NCBI RefSeq assembly: GCF_030123325.1
Contig: NZ_CP126106.1
Coordinates: 710,001-774,000 of the forward strand
Length of the DNA: 64,000 nt
Direction of reading: 5' to 3'
From: Peribacillus simplex
Lineage (GTDB): Bacteria > Bacillota > Bacilli > Bacillales > DSM-1321
In this document: in pieces, positions 1 through 7,814 of the stretch
Layout of the letters: each line of letters opens with the position of its first letter
Position numbering within the stretch: position 1 is the stretch's first letter
Made by a program: the position numbers and the translations under genes
Notes under the pieces: model-generated
Seen by the model: the letters and a program-made list of their open reading frames with translations, nothing else
Told to the model about the DNA's origin: nothing
The model's database searches: none

Positions 1-1
1 T

Positions 2-469
2 ATGATTCCCCTTATTGGTAAATTATCTGACCGAATTGGAAGGAAAAGTATATTTATATGTGGGACGTTAGGGGTAATTATCTTCTCGATACCATACTTC
101 CTTTTACTCTCTAAGAAATCAGTACTTTTGCTAACCGTCGCGGTAATGATCGGATATGGTCTTTGGTCTATCATTACTTCTGTTATGGGCACTTTATTCT
201 CTGAAATGTTTAAAGCAGAAATTCGTTATACAGGAATTTCTGTAGGCTATCAACTAGGTGCCGCACTTTTCGGAGGTACAGCACCATTAATTGCTACTTG
301 GCTTATTGCAAAGTTTAATGGTTCGTGGCTTCCTGCTGCAATCTACCTCATGTTACTTGGTGTTTTATCACTAATTTGTGTAGTTTTACTGAAAACGATG
401 AGCGAACGTGAAAATAGTGCATCTACAAAAGGTCAATCTTATTTAGCGGACAAAATAGTTAAGAATTGA
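2..469 (+). CDS. MFS transporter, metabolite:H+ symporter (MHS) type, 3' end only
   Basis: This is the C-terminal part of a gene cut by the window edge; the Met at base 2 is probably internal. The visible 155 residues begin with the MFS loop motif (KLSDRIGRK) followed by five to six hydrophobic segments. The stretch FSEMFKAEIRYTG is typical of the MHS branch of the major facilitator superfamily (organic acid, shikimate or betaine symporters). It ends 97 bp before phnW on the same strand, with no obvious terminator between them, so it may be the uptake system for 2-aminoethylphosphonate or another substrate of the locus. That substrate is inference from position only. Confidence 0.8.
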   Translation: MIPLIGKLSDRIGRKSIFICGTLGVIIFSIPYFLLLSKKSVLLLTVAVMIGYGLWSIITSVMGTLFSEMFKAEIRYTGISVGYQLGAALFGGTAPLIATWLIAKFNGSWLPAAIYLMLLGVLSLICVVLLKTMSERENSASTKGQSYLADKIVKN

Positions 470-566
470 AGTATGTCTGTTTTTTGTATATTTCAATTGA
501 TTCTTTATAGATCCAAACAAATAGGAAATTTACAAAAATAAAAAACTTTAAAAAGGTGGAATTAAA

Positions 567-1700
567 ATGAATGTTAAAGATATTACAAACAATCCTTATT
601 TATTACTAACTCCTGGTCCATTAACTACAACTGAAACGGTTAAATTAGCAATGATGAAGGATTGGTGTACATGGGATGATGACTATAATAATATTGTTCA
701 AGATATCAGGAAGACGATCGTACAACTAGCAACTAATACAAAGGATAAGTACTCAGCTGTTTTGATGCAGGGAAGTGGGACTTTTAGTGTGGAATCTGTA
801 ATTGGAACCGTGATTCCGAAGAGTGGAAAATTATTAGTGCTAGCCAACGGGGCATATGGGAATAGGATAGCAAAAATATCGGGTATCCTTGGGATCAATA
901 CGGTTGTATTGGATAGTGGGGAGGTTAATCATCCAGACCTGAATGAGTTAAATAGAACATTGGAGAATGATCAAGATATAACTCATGTTGCTATTGTTCA
1001 TTGTGAAACGACAACCGGTATGCTAAACCCTATTGAAAAAGTAAGTGAAATTGTCAAAAAACATAACAAGATTTTTATTGTAGACGCGATGAGCAGCTTC
1101 GGTGGTATTGAAATGGATATAGATACACTAAACATTGATTTTCTCATTAGTAGTGCAAATAAGTGTATCGAGGGCGTACCTGGTTTTGGTTTTGCCATCG
1201 TCAAAATTGAAGAGTTTGCAAAATGCAAGTCAAGCGCAAGGTCTCTATCACTGGATCTTTATGATCAATGGATAACGATGGAAAATGATAACGGTAAGTG
1301 GCGATTCACTTCTCCTACTCATGTAGTTCGAGCATTTGCACAGGCATTAAAAGAATTAGCTGAAGAAGGTGGAATAAAGAGAAGAGCAGAAAGATATAGA
1401 AATAACCAAAGGATCCTTGTAGAAGGAATGAAGAAGCTTAATTTCGAACCGTTGCTTCCCGATGAATTACAGTCACCATTTATTACGCCTTTCTATTATC
1501 CGCAAGATAAGGAATTTGAGTTTACTGAATTTTACAAAAAATTAAAAGGAAAAGGATTCGTAATTTATCCAGGAAAAGTCACCAATTTAAATACGTTTAG
1601 AATTGGTAACATCGGAAATGTACATCAAAGTGATATGGAAGAATTATTACTTGCGATTGAGCAAAGCAGCTATTGGCAGAAACCTGCATTTAAAAACTAA
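567..1700 (+). CDS. phnW: 2-aminoethylphosphonate--pyruvate transaminase
   Basis: PhnW moves the amino group of 2-aminoethylphosphonate to pyruvate, giving phosphonoacetaldehyde and L-alanine, the first step of the phosphonatase pathway in the cytosol. The 377-residue protein has the usual length and the fold-type-I features of the family: an N-terminal LLTPGPL motif, Asp173 in the IVDAMSS motif (PLP ring nitrogen) and Lys199 in SSANKCIEG (Schiff base). The start has a clear ribosome binding site (AAAGGTGGA) seven bases upstream. phnX lies 3.2 kb downstream in the microcompartment operon. Neither end carries an amphipathic encapsulation helix, so the enzyme is probably outside the shell. A related class-V aminotransferase is the only alternative. 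Confidence 0.93.
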   Translation: MNVKDITNNPYLLLTPGPLTTTETVKLAMMKDWCTWDDDYNNIVQDIRKTIVQLATNTKDKYSAVLMQGSGTFSVESVIGTVIPKSGKLLVLANGAYGNRIAKISGILGINTVVLDSGEVNHPDLNELNRTLENDQDITHVAIVHCETTTGMLNPIEKVSEIVKKHNKIFIVDAMSSFGGIEMDIDTLNIDFLISSANKCIEGVPGFGFAIVKIEEFAKCKSSARSLSLDLYDQWITMENDNGKWRFTSPTHVVRAFAQALKELAEEGGIKRRAERYRNNQRILVEGMKKLNFEPLLPDELQSPFITPFYYPQDKEFEFTEFYKKLKGKGFVIYPGKVTNLNTFRIGNIGNVHQSDMEELLLAIEQSSYWQKPAFKN

Positions 1701-1719
1701 GTCTTTCCTTAGAATGCTT

Positions 1720-1839
1720 GTATCTTCCATCATTGTTTCTTATACTTTTTTTTATAGATTGGATTTCTTTTTAACGGATATTGGAAATCTAGGTTAGAAT
1801 AGTAATTTAATCAAACTTATGAAACAATGATGGAAATAC
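1720..1839. promoter_or_regulatory. Long inverted repeat in the phnW-deoR intergenic region (putative operator pair)
   Basis: A perfect 15-base inverted repeat is formed by TTCCATCATTGTTTC at 1725-1739 and its complement at 1821-1835. It extends to about 19 bases if one bulged C is allowed (GTAT at 1720-1723 pairs with ATAC at 1836-1839). The 81-base spacing is too long for a terminator and fits a pair of operator sites on either side of the promoter of the DeoR-type regulator that follows, allowing autoregulation by looping. The assignment to that regulator is inference. Confidence 0.4.
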
Positions 1840-1858
1840 TAATTTTGGGGTGAAAGTC

Positions 1859-2662
1859 TTGTCATTAGCTGGAGAAGAAAGAAAGAGAAAAATTCTAGAA
1901 TTATTAGAGGTTAGCGGAAAAGTTACGGTTAAGGATCTATCGGGCATATTAAAGGTTTCAACTGAAACCATTCGGAAATACCTAGATGAATTACATCAAG
2001 AAGAAAAGTTAAAAAAAGTCTATGGTGGGGCTATTGAAAATTCATTTTTTAATGGGGAACCTTCCACTGATGAAAGAGAGGTCATACATTCTGATGAAAA
2101 AAGAAGAATCGGAGAAATAGCAGTTAATCTTATTAATGACAACGATGTAATAGCCATTGATGATGGAAGCACACCATTGCAATTGGCAAAAAATCTGCGG
2201 AAAAAGAAAAACTTGACTATTTATACCACTTCTATTAATTCCCTCTCTGTTCTCATTGATTTAAACCATCAAAATATTTTTTCAGGAAAAATTATCATGT
2301 TAGGTGGAGAGATTAATACTTCTCATCATAGAGTATCTGGGCCTTTCACATTACAGATGCTGGATGGACTCTACATTGACAAGTTTTTTATATCGGCAGA
2401 TGGTCTTTCTATAAAAAGTGGCATAACTAGCTATGACTTTTCAAAAGGCATGGTAGCAAAGAAACTAATCGCGCAATCAGAAAAGTCTATATTATTAATT
2501 GATCATTCCAAGGTAGGAAAACGCACCCATTATAAAATGGCAGATCTTCAAGAGATAAGTATGGTGATATCCGACAGAGAACATCCAAGTGATTGGGAAA
2601 CACCACTGAGAGAAAACAATGTAAAATGGTTGGTTGCAGACACTACAATAGATGAAAAATAA
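1859..2662 (+). CDS. DeoR-family transcriptional regulator
   Basis: The protein (267 residues from the TTG at 1859) has an N-terminal winged helix-turn-helix (VTVKDLSGILKVSTETIRKYL). This is followed by the sugar-isomerase-like sensor domain of the DeoR/GlpR family (motifs MLGGEINT, SADGLSIKSGIT, LLIDHSKVGKR). Such proteins bind phosphorylated metabolites. I prefer TTG 1859 because GGGGTG sits six bases upstream and family members usually start just before the EERxxKIL motif; a GTG at 1850 in the same frame has no ribosome binding site. The gene lies between phnW and the microcompartment genes and is a candidate regulator of the locus, possibly through the repeats at 3411-3486. Confidence 0.88.
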   Translation: MSLAGEERKRKILELLEVSGKVTVKDLSGILKVSTETIRKYLDELHQEEKLKKVYGGAIENSFFNGEPSTDEREVIHSDEKRRIGEIAVNLINDNDVIAIDDGSTPLQLAKNLRKKKNLTIYTTSINSLSVLIDLNHQNIFSGKIIMLGGEINTSHHRVSGPFTLQMLDGLYIDKFFISADGLSIKSGITSYDFSKGMVAKKLIAQSEKSILLIDHSKVGKRTHYKMADLQEISMVISDREHPSDWETPLRENNVKWLVADTTIDEK

Positions 2663-2723
2663 TAACAAGAAAATCTCTCAGTAATATAGGCGAATTTTTT
2701 TGCCTATGAAGGGGGATCAGTAA

Positions 2724-3254
2724 ATGGAGTATTTAGTTGTACTTTACGAAGAACATTTTTTGCAAAATATAGAAATTTATTTAAGGCTATTAATCAGTGC
2801 ACTGCTAGGAATGTTTATCGGTTGGGATAGGAGTGCTAAAAACAAACCAGCTGGATTAAAAACATTTACTTATGTTTCTGTATCTTGCACTTTAATCACT
2901 CTTGTTTCAATTTACAGCGTTGACGTTTTCAGTCATTCAAATATAAATATTAGAATGGATCCTATGAGGCTTTCTGCACAAATTGTTTCTGGCCTGGGTT
3001 TTTTAGGGGCTGGTCTTATTTTAAAAGACGGACTTAGGGTACAAGGGTTAACATCTGCCGCTATGGTGTTTTTTGCTGGAGGTGTAGGTATTGGAATTGG
3101 TGCTGGCTTTTATGGGCTTGTATGTGCGGCTGTTTTCATTACTTTTATTTTAACAAAAATTAGTAACAATATTGAACATCGACAAGCAAAATCACAGGAA
3201 AAGAAAAAAATGCAGCATAGAATACCAAGTCGTAAGGATGTGCAGGAAGGTTAA
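2724..3254 (+). CDS. MgtC/SapB family membrane protein
   Basis: This 176-residue protein has four to five membrane segments and the MgtC family hallmarks: a GMFIGWDRSxxxKPAGLKT loop and a GLGFLGAGLILKDG motif followed by a glycine-rich helix. MgtC proteins affect magnesium and phosphate/ATP homeostasis, in some bacteria by altering phosphate uptake. The short C-terminal tail is charged. The gene follows the DeoR regulator by 61 bp and is followed by a terminator. Its presence next to a pathway that releases inorganic phosphate from phosphonates is suggestive, but the link is inference. Confidence 0.85.
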   Translation: MEYLVVLYEEHFLQNIEIYLRLLISALLGMFIGWDRSAKNKPAGLKTFTYVSVSCTLITLVSIYSVDVFSHSNINIRMDPMRLSAQIVSGLGFLGAGLILKDGLRVQGLTSAAMVFFAGGVGIGIGAGFYGLVCAAVFITFILTKISNNIEHRQAKSQEKKKMQHRIPSRKDVQEG

Positions 3255-3285
3255 AATAATAAATTAAAATAGTTATATAAAATAG

Positions 3286-3326
3286 AAAGCCAGTTCTTGA
3301 GATTAGAGAACTTGGCTTTTTATTTA
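3286..3326 (+). terminator. Rho-independent terminator after the mgtC-like gene
   Basis: A stem of about 12 pairs with one bulge (AAAGCCAGTTCT against AGAACTTGGCTTT) is followed by a T-rich run. It separates the phnW/deoR/mgtC part from the dehydrogenase and microcompartment part. Confidence 0.75.
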
Positions 3327-3410
3327 TTTATCCTTTTATTTTGGTGTTCCACATGGCTGCTTGAATATATCTTTATCATTAGAATAAATAAAGGGGAATG
3401 ATGAATTAGA

Positions 3411-3486
3411 ACAAAGTGAAAACAAAATAAAAAAATAAAAACAAATAAAAACAAATAAAAAACAAGTAAAAACAGGACAAAACAAT
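3411..3486. promoter_or_regulatory. Tandem ACAA-type repeats phased at 10-11 bp (putative DeoR operator array)
   Basis: The core ACAA(A/G)TAAA or a near variant starts at 3411, 3422, 3441, 3451, 3462, 3472 and 3482, with a degenerate copy near 3431. The spacing of 9-11 bases places every copy on the same helix face. DeoR-family regulators such as B. subtilis IolR bind direct repeats of similar A-rich CAA-containing motifs, and a DeoR-type gene lies 0.75 kb upstream. The array runs into the -35 region of the next promoter. The phased A-tracts may also bend the DNA. Confidence 0.55.
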
Positions 3487-3523
3487 ATCGATGTGGTAAA
3501 CTTTAATTAACTCATAATTGAGT
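3474..3523 (+). promoter_or_regulatory. Sigma-A-type promoter and palindrome before the saccharopine-dehydrogenase-like gene
   Basis: AGGACA (3474-3479, four of six matches to TTGACA) is followed after 17 bases by an extended -10, TGG-TAAACT (TAAACT at 3497-3502). The -35 lies inside the phased repeat array. A palindrome ACTCA-TAAT-TGAGT spans 3510-3523 at about the transcription start and is a further operator candidate. Confidence 0.5.
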
Positions 3524-3551
3524 GAATATTTTAAAAAAGAAGGTGTTGCCA

Positions 3552-4739
3552 ATGAAAGTATTCTGTTTAGGTGGAGCTGGAAGAATCTGTAGAGAAGCTG
3601 TTCTTGATCTAGTCGAGTATTCTGAATTTGATGAAATTACAATTGGTGATTTCAATGAAGCATTAGGGAAAGAATTAGTTAACGAACTAAACGACCCTCG
3701 TGTGAACTTCGTGAAAGTAAATGTAACGAATCATGATGAAACAGTTGAGCAGATGAGGGGCTACGATATAGTAATGGATGGCACTACCATCACATTAAAT
3801 GGTATTTCTACGGCATGTATTGCAGAAGCGGGATGTCATGGAATCAATTTAAATGGATTTGGTGCAGAAGATGAATTTTCTGAAATTTTCAAAAGCAACA
3901 ACAGAACTGCGGTTCCAGGCTTTGGGATGACGCCAGGTGTAACTCAAATGATGGCCATGCACGCTGCCAATCAATTGGAAGAAATTGAATCCATTAGAGT
4001 AAGCCACGGGTCTTTTAGGCCGATCGCCTTCTCAAAATCAATTACAGAAACAACTACTTATGAGTACGATCCAGACCTTCCAGGAAGAATCGTTTTTGAA
4101 AACGGTGAGTTTGTGCAAGTTGCTCCATTTGCAAGGCCCAGAAACATCAAACTGCCAGAGCCGTATGGAGAAACCGTTCAATATATTATCCCCCATTCTG
4201 AAACACGCACACTAGCTAAAGCGCTTTCAAATAAGGGCGTACAACTAATCGAAGTCAGGGGTACTTGGCCTAAACAAAATATGCAGTTAGTTCGTTCGCT
4301 ATATGACTACGGAATCATCGCAAATCCTAAAGTGGTGGTGAATGAAAAAGAAATAGGCCTTATGGATATTATTGGTGATTACTTGCTTCAGTCAAAAGCA
4401 GGGCAAGAAACTGAATTATACGGGTATTCTCTCCATGTTGAAGTAGTCGGGATAAAAGATGGTGTTAAAAAGCGTCATATTTTATACCATACGCACCCCT
4501 CTAGTGATGGATCCGTTAAGGGATGGGAAAAGCTAAGAGCTTATACTCGAAATGTAGGAATCCCAATGGCGATAGCTACTGAGATTATCGCTAAAGGTTT
4601 GGTGAAGCAAACAGGGGTGTTAATTCCGGAAGAAGCATTTGAACCGACAATGATTTTTGATGAACTAAAGAAAAGAGGCATTCATGTTCATGAAGAAATT
4701 GAGGTTGTTGATGTAAGTGTAGAAGAAACTACCGTATAG
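3552..4739 (+). CDS. Saccharopine dehydrogenase-like NAD(P)-binding oxidoreductase
   Basis: The 395-residue protein starts with a Rossmann segment (MKVFCLGGAGRIC) typical of the saccharopine/lysine-6-dehydrogenase superfamily. It keeps the family's central segment TAVPGFGMTPGVTQMMA and the saccharopine-dehydrogenase C-terminal domain. The start is ATG 3552, preceded at seven bases by GAAGGTG; an upstream in-frame GTG at 3522 lacks a binding site. Relatives oxidise or form a C-N bond on an amino substrate with NAD(P). In this locus it could act on an amine linked to aminophosphonate or alanine metabolism, or recycle NADH, but the sequence does not tell the substrate. Confidence 0.8.
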   Translation: MKVFCLGGAGRICREAVLDLVEYSEFDEITIGDFNEALGKELVNELNDPRVNFVKVNVTNHDETVEQMRGYDIVMDGTTITLNGISTACIAEAGCHGINLNGFGAEDEFSEIFKSNNRTAVPGFGMTPGVTQMMAMHAANQLEEIESIRVSHGSFRPIAFSKSITETTTYEYDPDLPGRIVFENGEFVQVAPFARPRNIKLPEPYGETVQYIIPHSETRTLAKALSNKGVQLIEVRGTWPKQNMQLVRSLYDYGIIANPKVVVNEKEIGLMDIIGDYLLQSKAGQETELYGYSLHVEVVGIKDGVKKRHILYHTHPSSDGSVKGWEKLRAYTRNVGIPMAIATEIIAKGLVKQTGVLIPEEAFEPTMIFDELKKRGIHVHEEIEVVDVSVEETTV

Positions 4740-4794
4740 AGCCAATTTAAAAAGATAGAAAAATAGAAATATAGAACCACATCTTTTAATAATA

Positions 4795-4823
4795 TTGACA
4801 ATAAAACTCCCATTCACTTAAAT
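4795..4823 (+). promoter_or_regulatory. Predicted sigma-A promoter of the phnX-BMC operon
   Basis: A perfect TTGACA (4795-4800) is followed after 17 bases by TTAAAT (4818-4823, four of six matches to TATAAT). Transcription would start near 4830. That leaves almost no leader for an ATG at 4837 but a proper one for the TTG at 4867, which decides the phnX start. Confidence 0.5.
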
Positions 4824-4866
4824 AGGAGAAATACCAATGATGTTGTCGAAGAAGGAGGTTGGCGTT

Positions 4867-5676
4867 TTGAATAATCATTCTCCCCAAATTGAGGCGGTTA
4901 TTTTTGACTGGGCAGGAACAACTGTTGATTATGGTTGCTTTGCACCACTAGAGGTGTTCAAAGAGGTATTTAGAAAAAGAGGAATAGAAGTGTTAGATGA
5001 GGAAGCACGAGCACCAATGGGCCTCTTAAAGTGGGATCATATTCGAAAAATGTGCGATATGGACCGAATCGCAGAATTATGGAAAAGTAAGTATGGTAAT
5101 TTGCCTGAAGATAAAGATGTCGATGCTCTATATGCAGATTTTGAACCTATGCTGTTTTCGATACTCCCTAACTATTGTAATCCAATACCGGGTGCTATTG
5201 AATTAGTTGAACGTCTGAGAAGAAAAGGAATAAAGATTGGTTCTACCACTGGATATACAGCTGAAATGATGGAAATTGTTGCGGCAGGAGCGAAAAAAAG
5301 GGGTTACGCTCCAGATTTGCTAGTAACGCCGGATGATGTGCCTGCTGGACGGCCGTTTCCGTGGATGATTTATCAAAATGCCATGAATTTAGGAGTCTAT
5401 CCTATGAAGCATTTTATTAAAGTTGGAGATACAGTGAGTGATATTAAAGAAGGTATTAACTCGGGTTCTTGGAGTGTAGGCATATTAAGAGGCAGCAGTG
5501 AATTAGGGTTGAAGGAAGAAGAAGTAAATGCTCTAGATCCAGAAATTTTAGCGGAAAAACTGGAAGTAGTGGCAGAAAGATTTAAAAAAGCTGGTGCTCA
5601 TTATGTTATTGATAGTATCGGGGACTTAGATCAGTTAATTCCAAAAATTAATTTGCGCCTAGCTAATGGCGATTAA
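4867..5676 (+). CDS. phnX: Phosphonoacetaldehyde hydrolase (phosphonatase)
   Basis: PhnX cleaves the C-P bond of phosphonoacetaldehyde to acetaldehyde and phosphate. This HAD-superfamily enzyme shows the nucleophile Asp14 in FDWAGTTVD and the Schiff-base Lys55 in MGLLKWDHIR, the two residues that define the family. It also has HAD motif II (GSTTGYT) and motif III/IV (KVGDTVSDIKEG). Length is 269 residues from TTG 4867, which has the strong AAGGAGGT eight bases upstream. An in-frame ATG at 4837 with its own AGGAG would add ten residues. It opens a run of genes ending in the BMC-P gene. No encapsulation helix is evident, so whether it enters the shell is unclear. Confidence 0.93.
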   Translation: MNNHSPQIEAVIFDWAGTTVDYGCFAPLEVFKEVFRKRGIEVLDEEARAPMGLLKWDHIRKMCDMDRIAELWKSKYGNLPEDKDVDALYADFEPMLFSILPNYCNPIPGAIELVERLRRKGIKIGSTTGYTAEMMEIVAAGAKKRGYAPDLLVTPDDVPAGRPFPWMIYQNAMNLGVYPMKHFIKVGDTVSDIKEGINSGSWSVGILRGSSELGLKEEEVNALDPEILAEKLEVVAERFKKAGAHYVIDSIGDLDQLIPKINLRLANGD

Positions 5677-5784
5677 ATTCTATAAATAAGATTCGATCCT
5701 TTTACAAAAGAAGAAATATTCTTTCAACCAATATGAGGAGTTTTCCTATTATCGGGAATCAAAGAGGCGGAGAGGTGAAAATGA

Positions 5785-6318
5785 TTGGTGGAAAATGCCT
5801 ACGCATTAGGTCTGGTTGAAACTATTGGCTTTCCCGCAATGATTGCTGCTGCAGATGCCGCTTCGAAAGCAGCTGATGTAAAAATCACTACCTATCAAGG
5901 GGCAGATGCAGGGATTGTTACTATTTATATAGTGGGTGATGTTTCTTCCGTACAATCGGCTGTCATTGTAGGAGAAGAAGCGGCTAAAAAAGTCGGAATA
6001 TTTCGTTATTCTCATGTTTTAGCGCGACCGGATGATCATGTTATCAAAATGCTCTTTCCAAAGCTTGAAGAAGAAAAAAAAGCTGTCAAAAGTGAAAAAG
6101 CAATCCAGCGAGTTGAACAGCCAGATACCATAGCTAGTGATGAAAAAGTCGATGAAAATGTAAAAGAACTTCATAAAAAAAGCACCCAAGAGTTAAGAAA
6201 GCTTGCCAATTCTTTAAGTGGCTTCCCTCTATCTCCCCAAGAAATTACAACTGCGAAAAAAGAGGAATTAATAAAATATGTAAATGCACTTCAGAATGGG
6301 AAAGGTGGGGATAAATGA
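5785..6318 (+). CDS. BMC-H shell protein with C-terminal extension
   Basis: Residues 1 to about 90 form a single BMC domain (ALGLVETIGFPAMIAAADAA, later SHVLARPDDHV) like PduA/EutM hexamer subunits. The remaining 85 or so residues are a charged linker and a helical segment (STQELRKLANSL, then KKEELIKYVNAL) that looks like a small SAP or Rho-N-type helical fold. EutK and PduK also carry extra C-terminal domains, so this may bind nucleic acid, cargo or another partner. The start is TTG 5785 or GTG 5788, with AGAGGTG upstream. The stop overlaps the aldehyde dehydrogenase start by four bases, which implies translational coupling. Confidence 0.9.
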   Translation: MVENAYALGLVETIGFPAMIAAADAASKAADVKITTYQGADAGIVTIYIVGDVSSVQSAVIVGEEAAKKVGIFRYSHVLARPDDHVIKMLFPKLEEEKKAVKSEKAIQRVEQPDTIASDEKVDENVKELHKKSTQELRKLANSLSGFPLSPQEITTAKKEELIKYVNALQNGKGGDK

Positions 6319-7790
6319 TGATGTTGGATAAAGATCTTGAATCGATTCAAGAAGCAAGACAGCTTCTTGAACAAGCAAAGTTAGCACAGCAAAAAATTGA
6401 AAAAATGTCTCAAGACCAAGTTGATCAAATTGTTCAGAGTATGGCTCAAGCTGCTACAAAGGAAGCTGGAAGGCTTGCAGCGATGGCTGTTAGTGAAACG
6501 GGATATGGAAAGATAGAGGATAAGCGGACAAAAAATTTATTTTCCGCTAGAGATATATTTGAATCAATGAAAGATAAAAAGACAGTAGGGATCATTTCTC
6601 GTAATGAAGAAAAACAAGTGTGGGAAGTAGCTGAACCGGTGGGCGTAATAGCCGGGATAGTCCCGTCCACTAACCCTACTTCAACAACAATCTTTAAAGC
6701 ACTTATCTCATTAAAGTCCAGAAATGCCATCGTATTTAGTCCACATCCAACTGCTGCAAAATGTACAAATGAAACGGTGAGAATTCTGCAAGAAGCTGCA
6801 GAGGAAGCAAATGCACCAAAAGGAATCATTTCAAGCATTACTAATCCGACCCTTTCTTCGGCACATGAGTTAATTAATCATAAGTTAACGGATCTTATTT
6901 TAGCTACTGGTGGTACAGATATGGTTAAGGTTGCTTACAGTTCAGGTAAACCTGCATATGGGGTAGGACCTGGAAATGTTCCAGTTTTTATTCATTCCAG
7001 TGCAAATGTAGAAAAAGCCGTTAAACAAATCGTGCAAAGTAAAACATTTGATTATGGGACCATCTGTGCATCTGAACAAGCAGTCATTGTAGAAAAAAGT
7101 ATAAAAAGAAAAGTGAAAAAAGAGTTGGAAAATGAAGGGGCTTATTTCCTGGATGATTATGAAAAGAAAAAAATAGGGGAAATCATCATGGTCAACGGGA
7201 GGTTAAATCCTGGAATAGTGGGCAAATCCCCACAAACATTAGCCAATATGGCAGGGATTTTCGTTTCAGATGGGATTAAGGTATTGATCGCAGAAGAAAC
7301 GAATATCGGAAAGTCTTATCCTTTTTCAGTAGAAAAGTTATCACCAATTTTAGCTTATTATACTGTTGAGGATTGGCAGGAAGCTAGTCATGTATGTAAT
7401 GAATTACTTAAAGTAGGCGGACTTGGCCATACGCTTGGGATTCATTCTGAAAACAAACAAATTATTGAAAAGATAGGGTTGGAACAAAAAGTATCACGAG
7501 TTGTAGTCAATTCCGGAACAACATTTGGCGGAATAGGTGCCACGACAGGGATTACACCATCAATGACACTTGGTTGTGGAACATATGGAAACAATGTATC
7601 GTCGGACAACATCGGTCCAGAGCATCTATTGAATATCAAACGAATTGCTTTTGGGGTTCGTGAAATGTCTAATGAACAGGAATCAGACAATGTTCATGCT
7701 CGAAAAGAGGAAACAGGTAGTGAGAAAACAATTTCAAGATCGGAAGTTATGGATATCGTAAAAAGCGTCCTGCAAGAACTGAAAATATAA
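6315..7790 (+). CDS. CoA-acylating aldehyde dehydrogenase, microcompartment type (EutE/PduP-like)
   Basis: The enzyme would oxidise acetaldehyde with NAD+ and CoA to acetyl-CoA. The 491-residue sequence matches the EutE/PduP family, with catalytic Cys251 in FDYGTICASEQ and the glycine-rich GPGNVPVF segment. After a polar linker (about 450-472), the last 18 residues form an amphipathic helix (VMDIVKSVLQELKI) typical of encapsulation peptides that target cargo to BMC shells. Three ATGs (6315, 6318, 6321) follow AAAGGTGGGG; the exact start is uncertain by two residues. It is flanked by two shell genes and fits as the acetaldehyde-consuming step after PhnX. Confidence 0.93.
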   Translation: MMMLDKDLESIQEARQLLEQAKLAQQKIEKMSQDQVDQIVQSMAQAATKEAGRLAAMAVSETGYGKIEDKRTKNLFSARDIFESMKDKKTVGIISRNEEKQVWEVAEPVGVIAGIVPSTNPTSTTIFKALISLKSRNAIVFSPHPTAAKCTNETVRILQEAAEEANAPKGIISSITNPTLSSAHELINHKLTDLILATGGTDMVKVAYSSGKPAYGVGPGNVPVFIHSSANVEKAVKQIVQSKTFDYGTICASEQAVIVEKSIKRKVKKELENEGAYFLDDYEKKKIGEIIMVNGRLNPGIVGKSPQTLANMAGIFVSDGIKVLIAEETNIGKSYPFSVEKLSPILAYYTVEDWQEASHVCNELLKVGGLGHTLGIHSENKQIIEKIGLEQKVSRVVVNSGTTFGGIGATTGITPSMTLGCGTYGNNVSSDNIGPEHLLNIKRIAFGVREMSNEQESDNVHARKEETGSEKTISRSEVMDIVKSVLQELKI

Positions 7791-7814
7791 CTTATAAATG
7801 GGGAGGCATAAACA

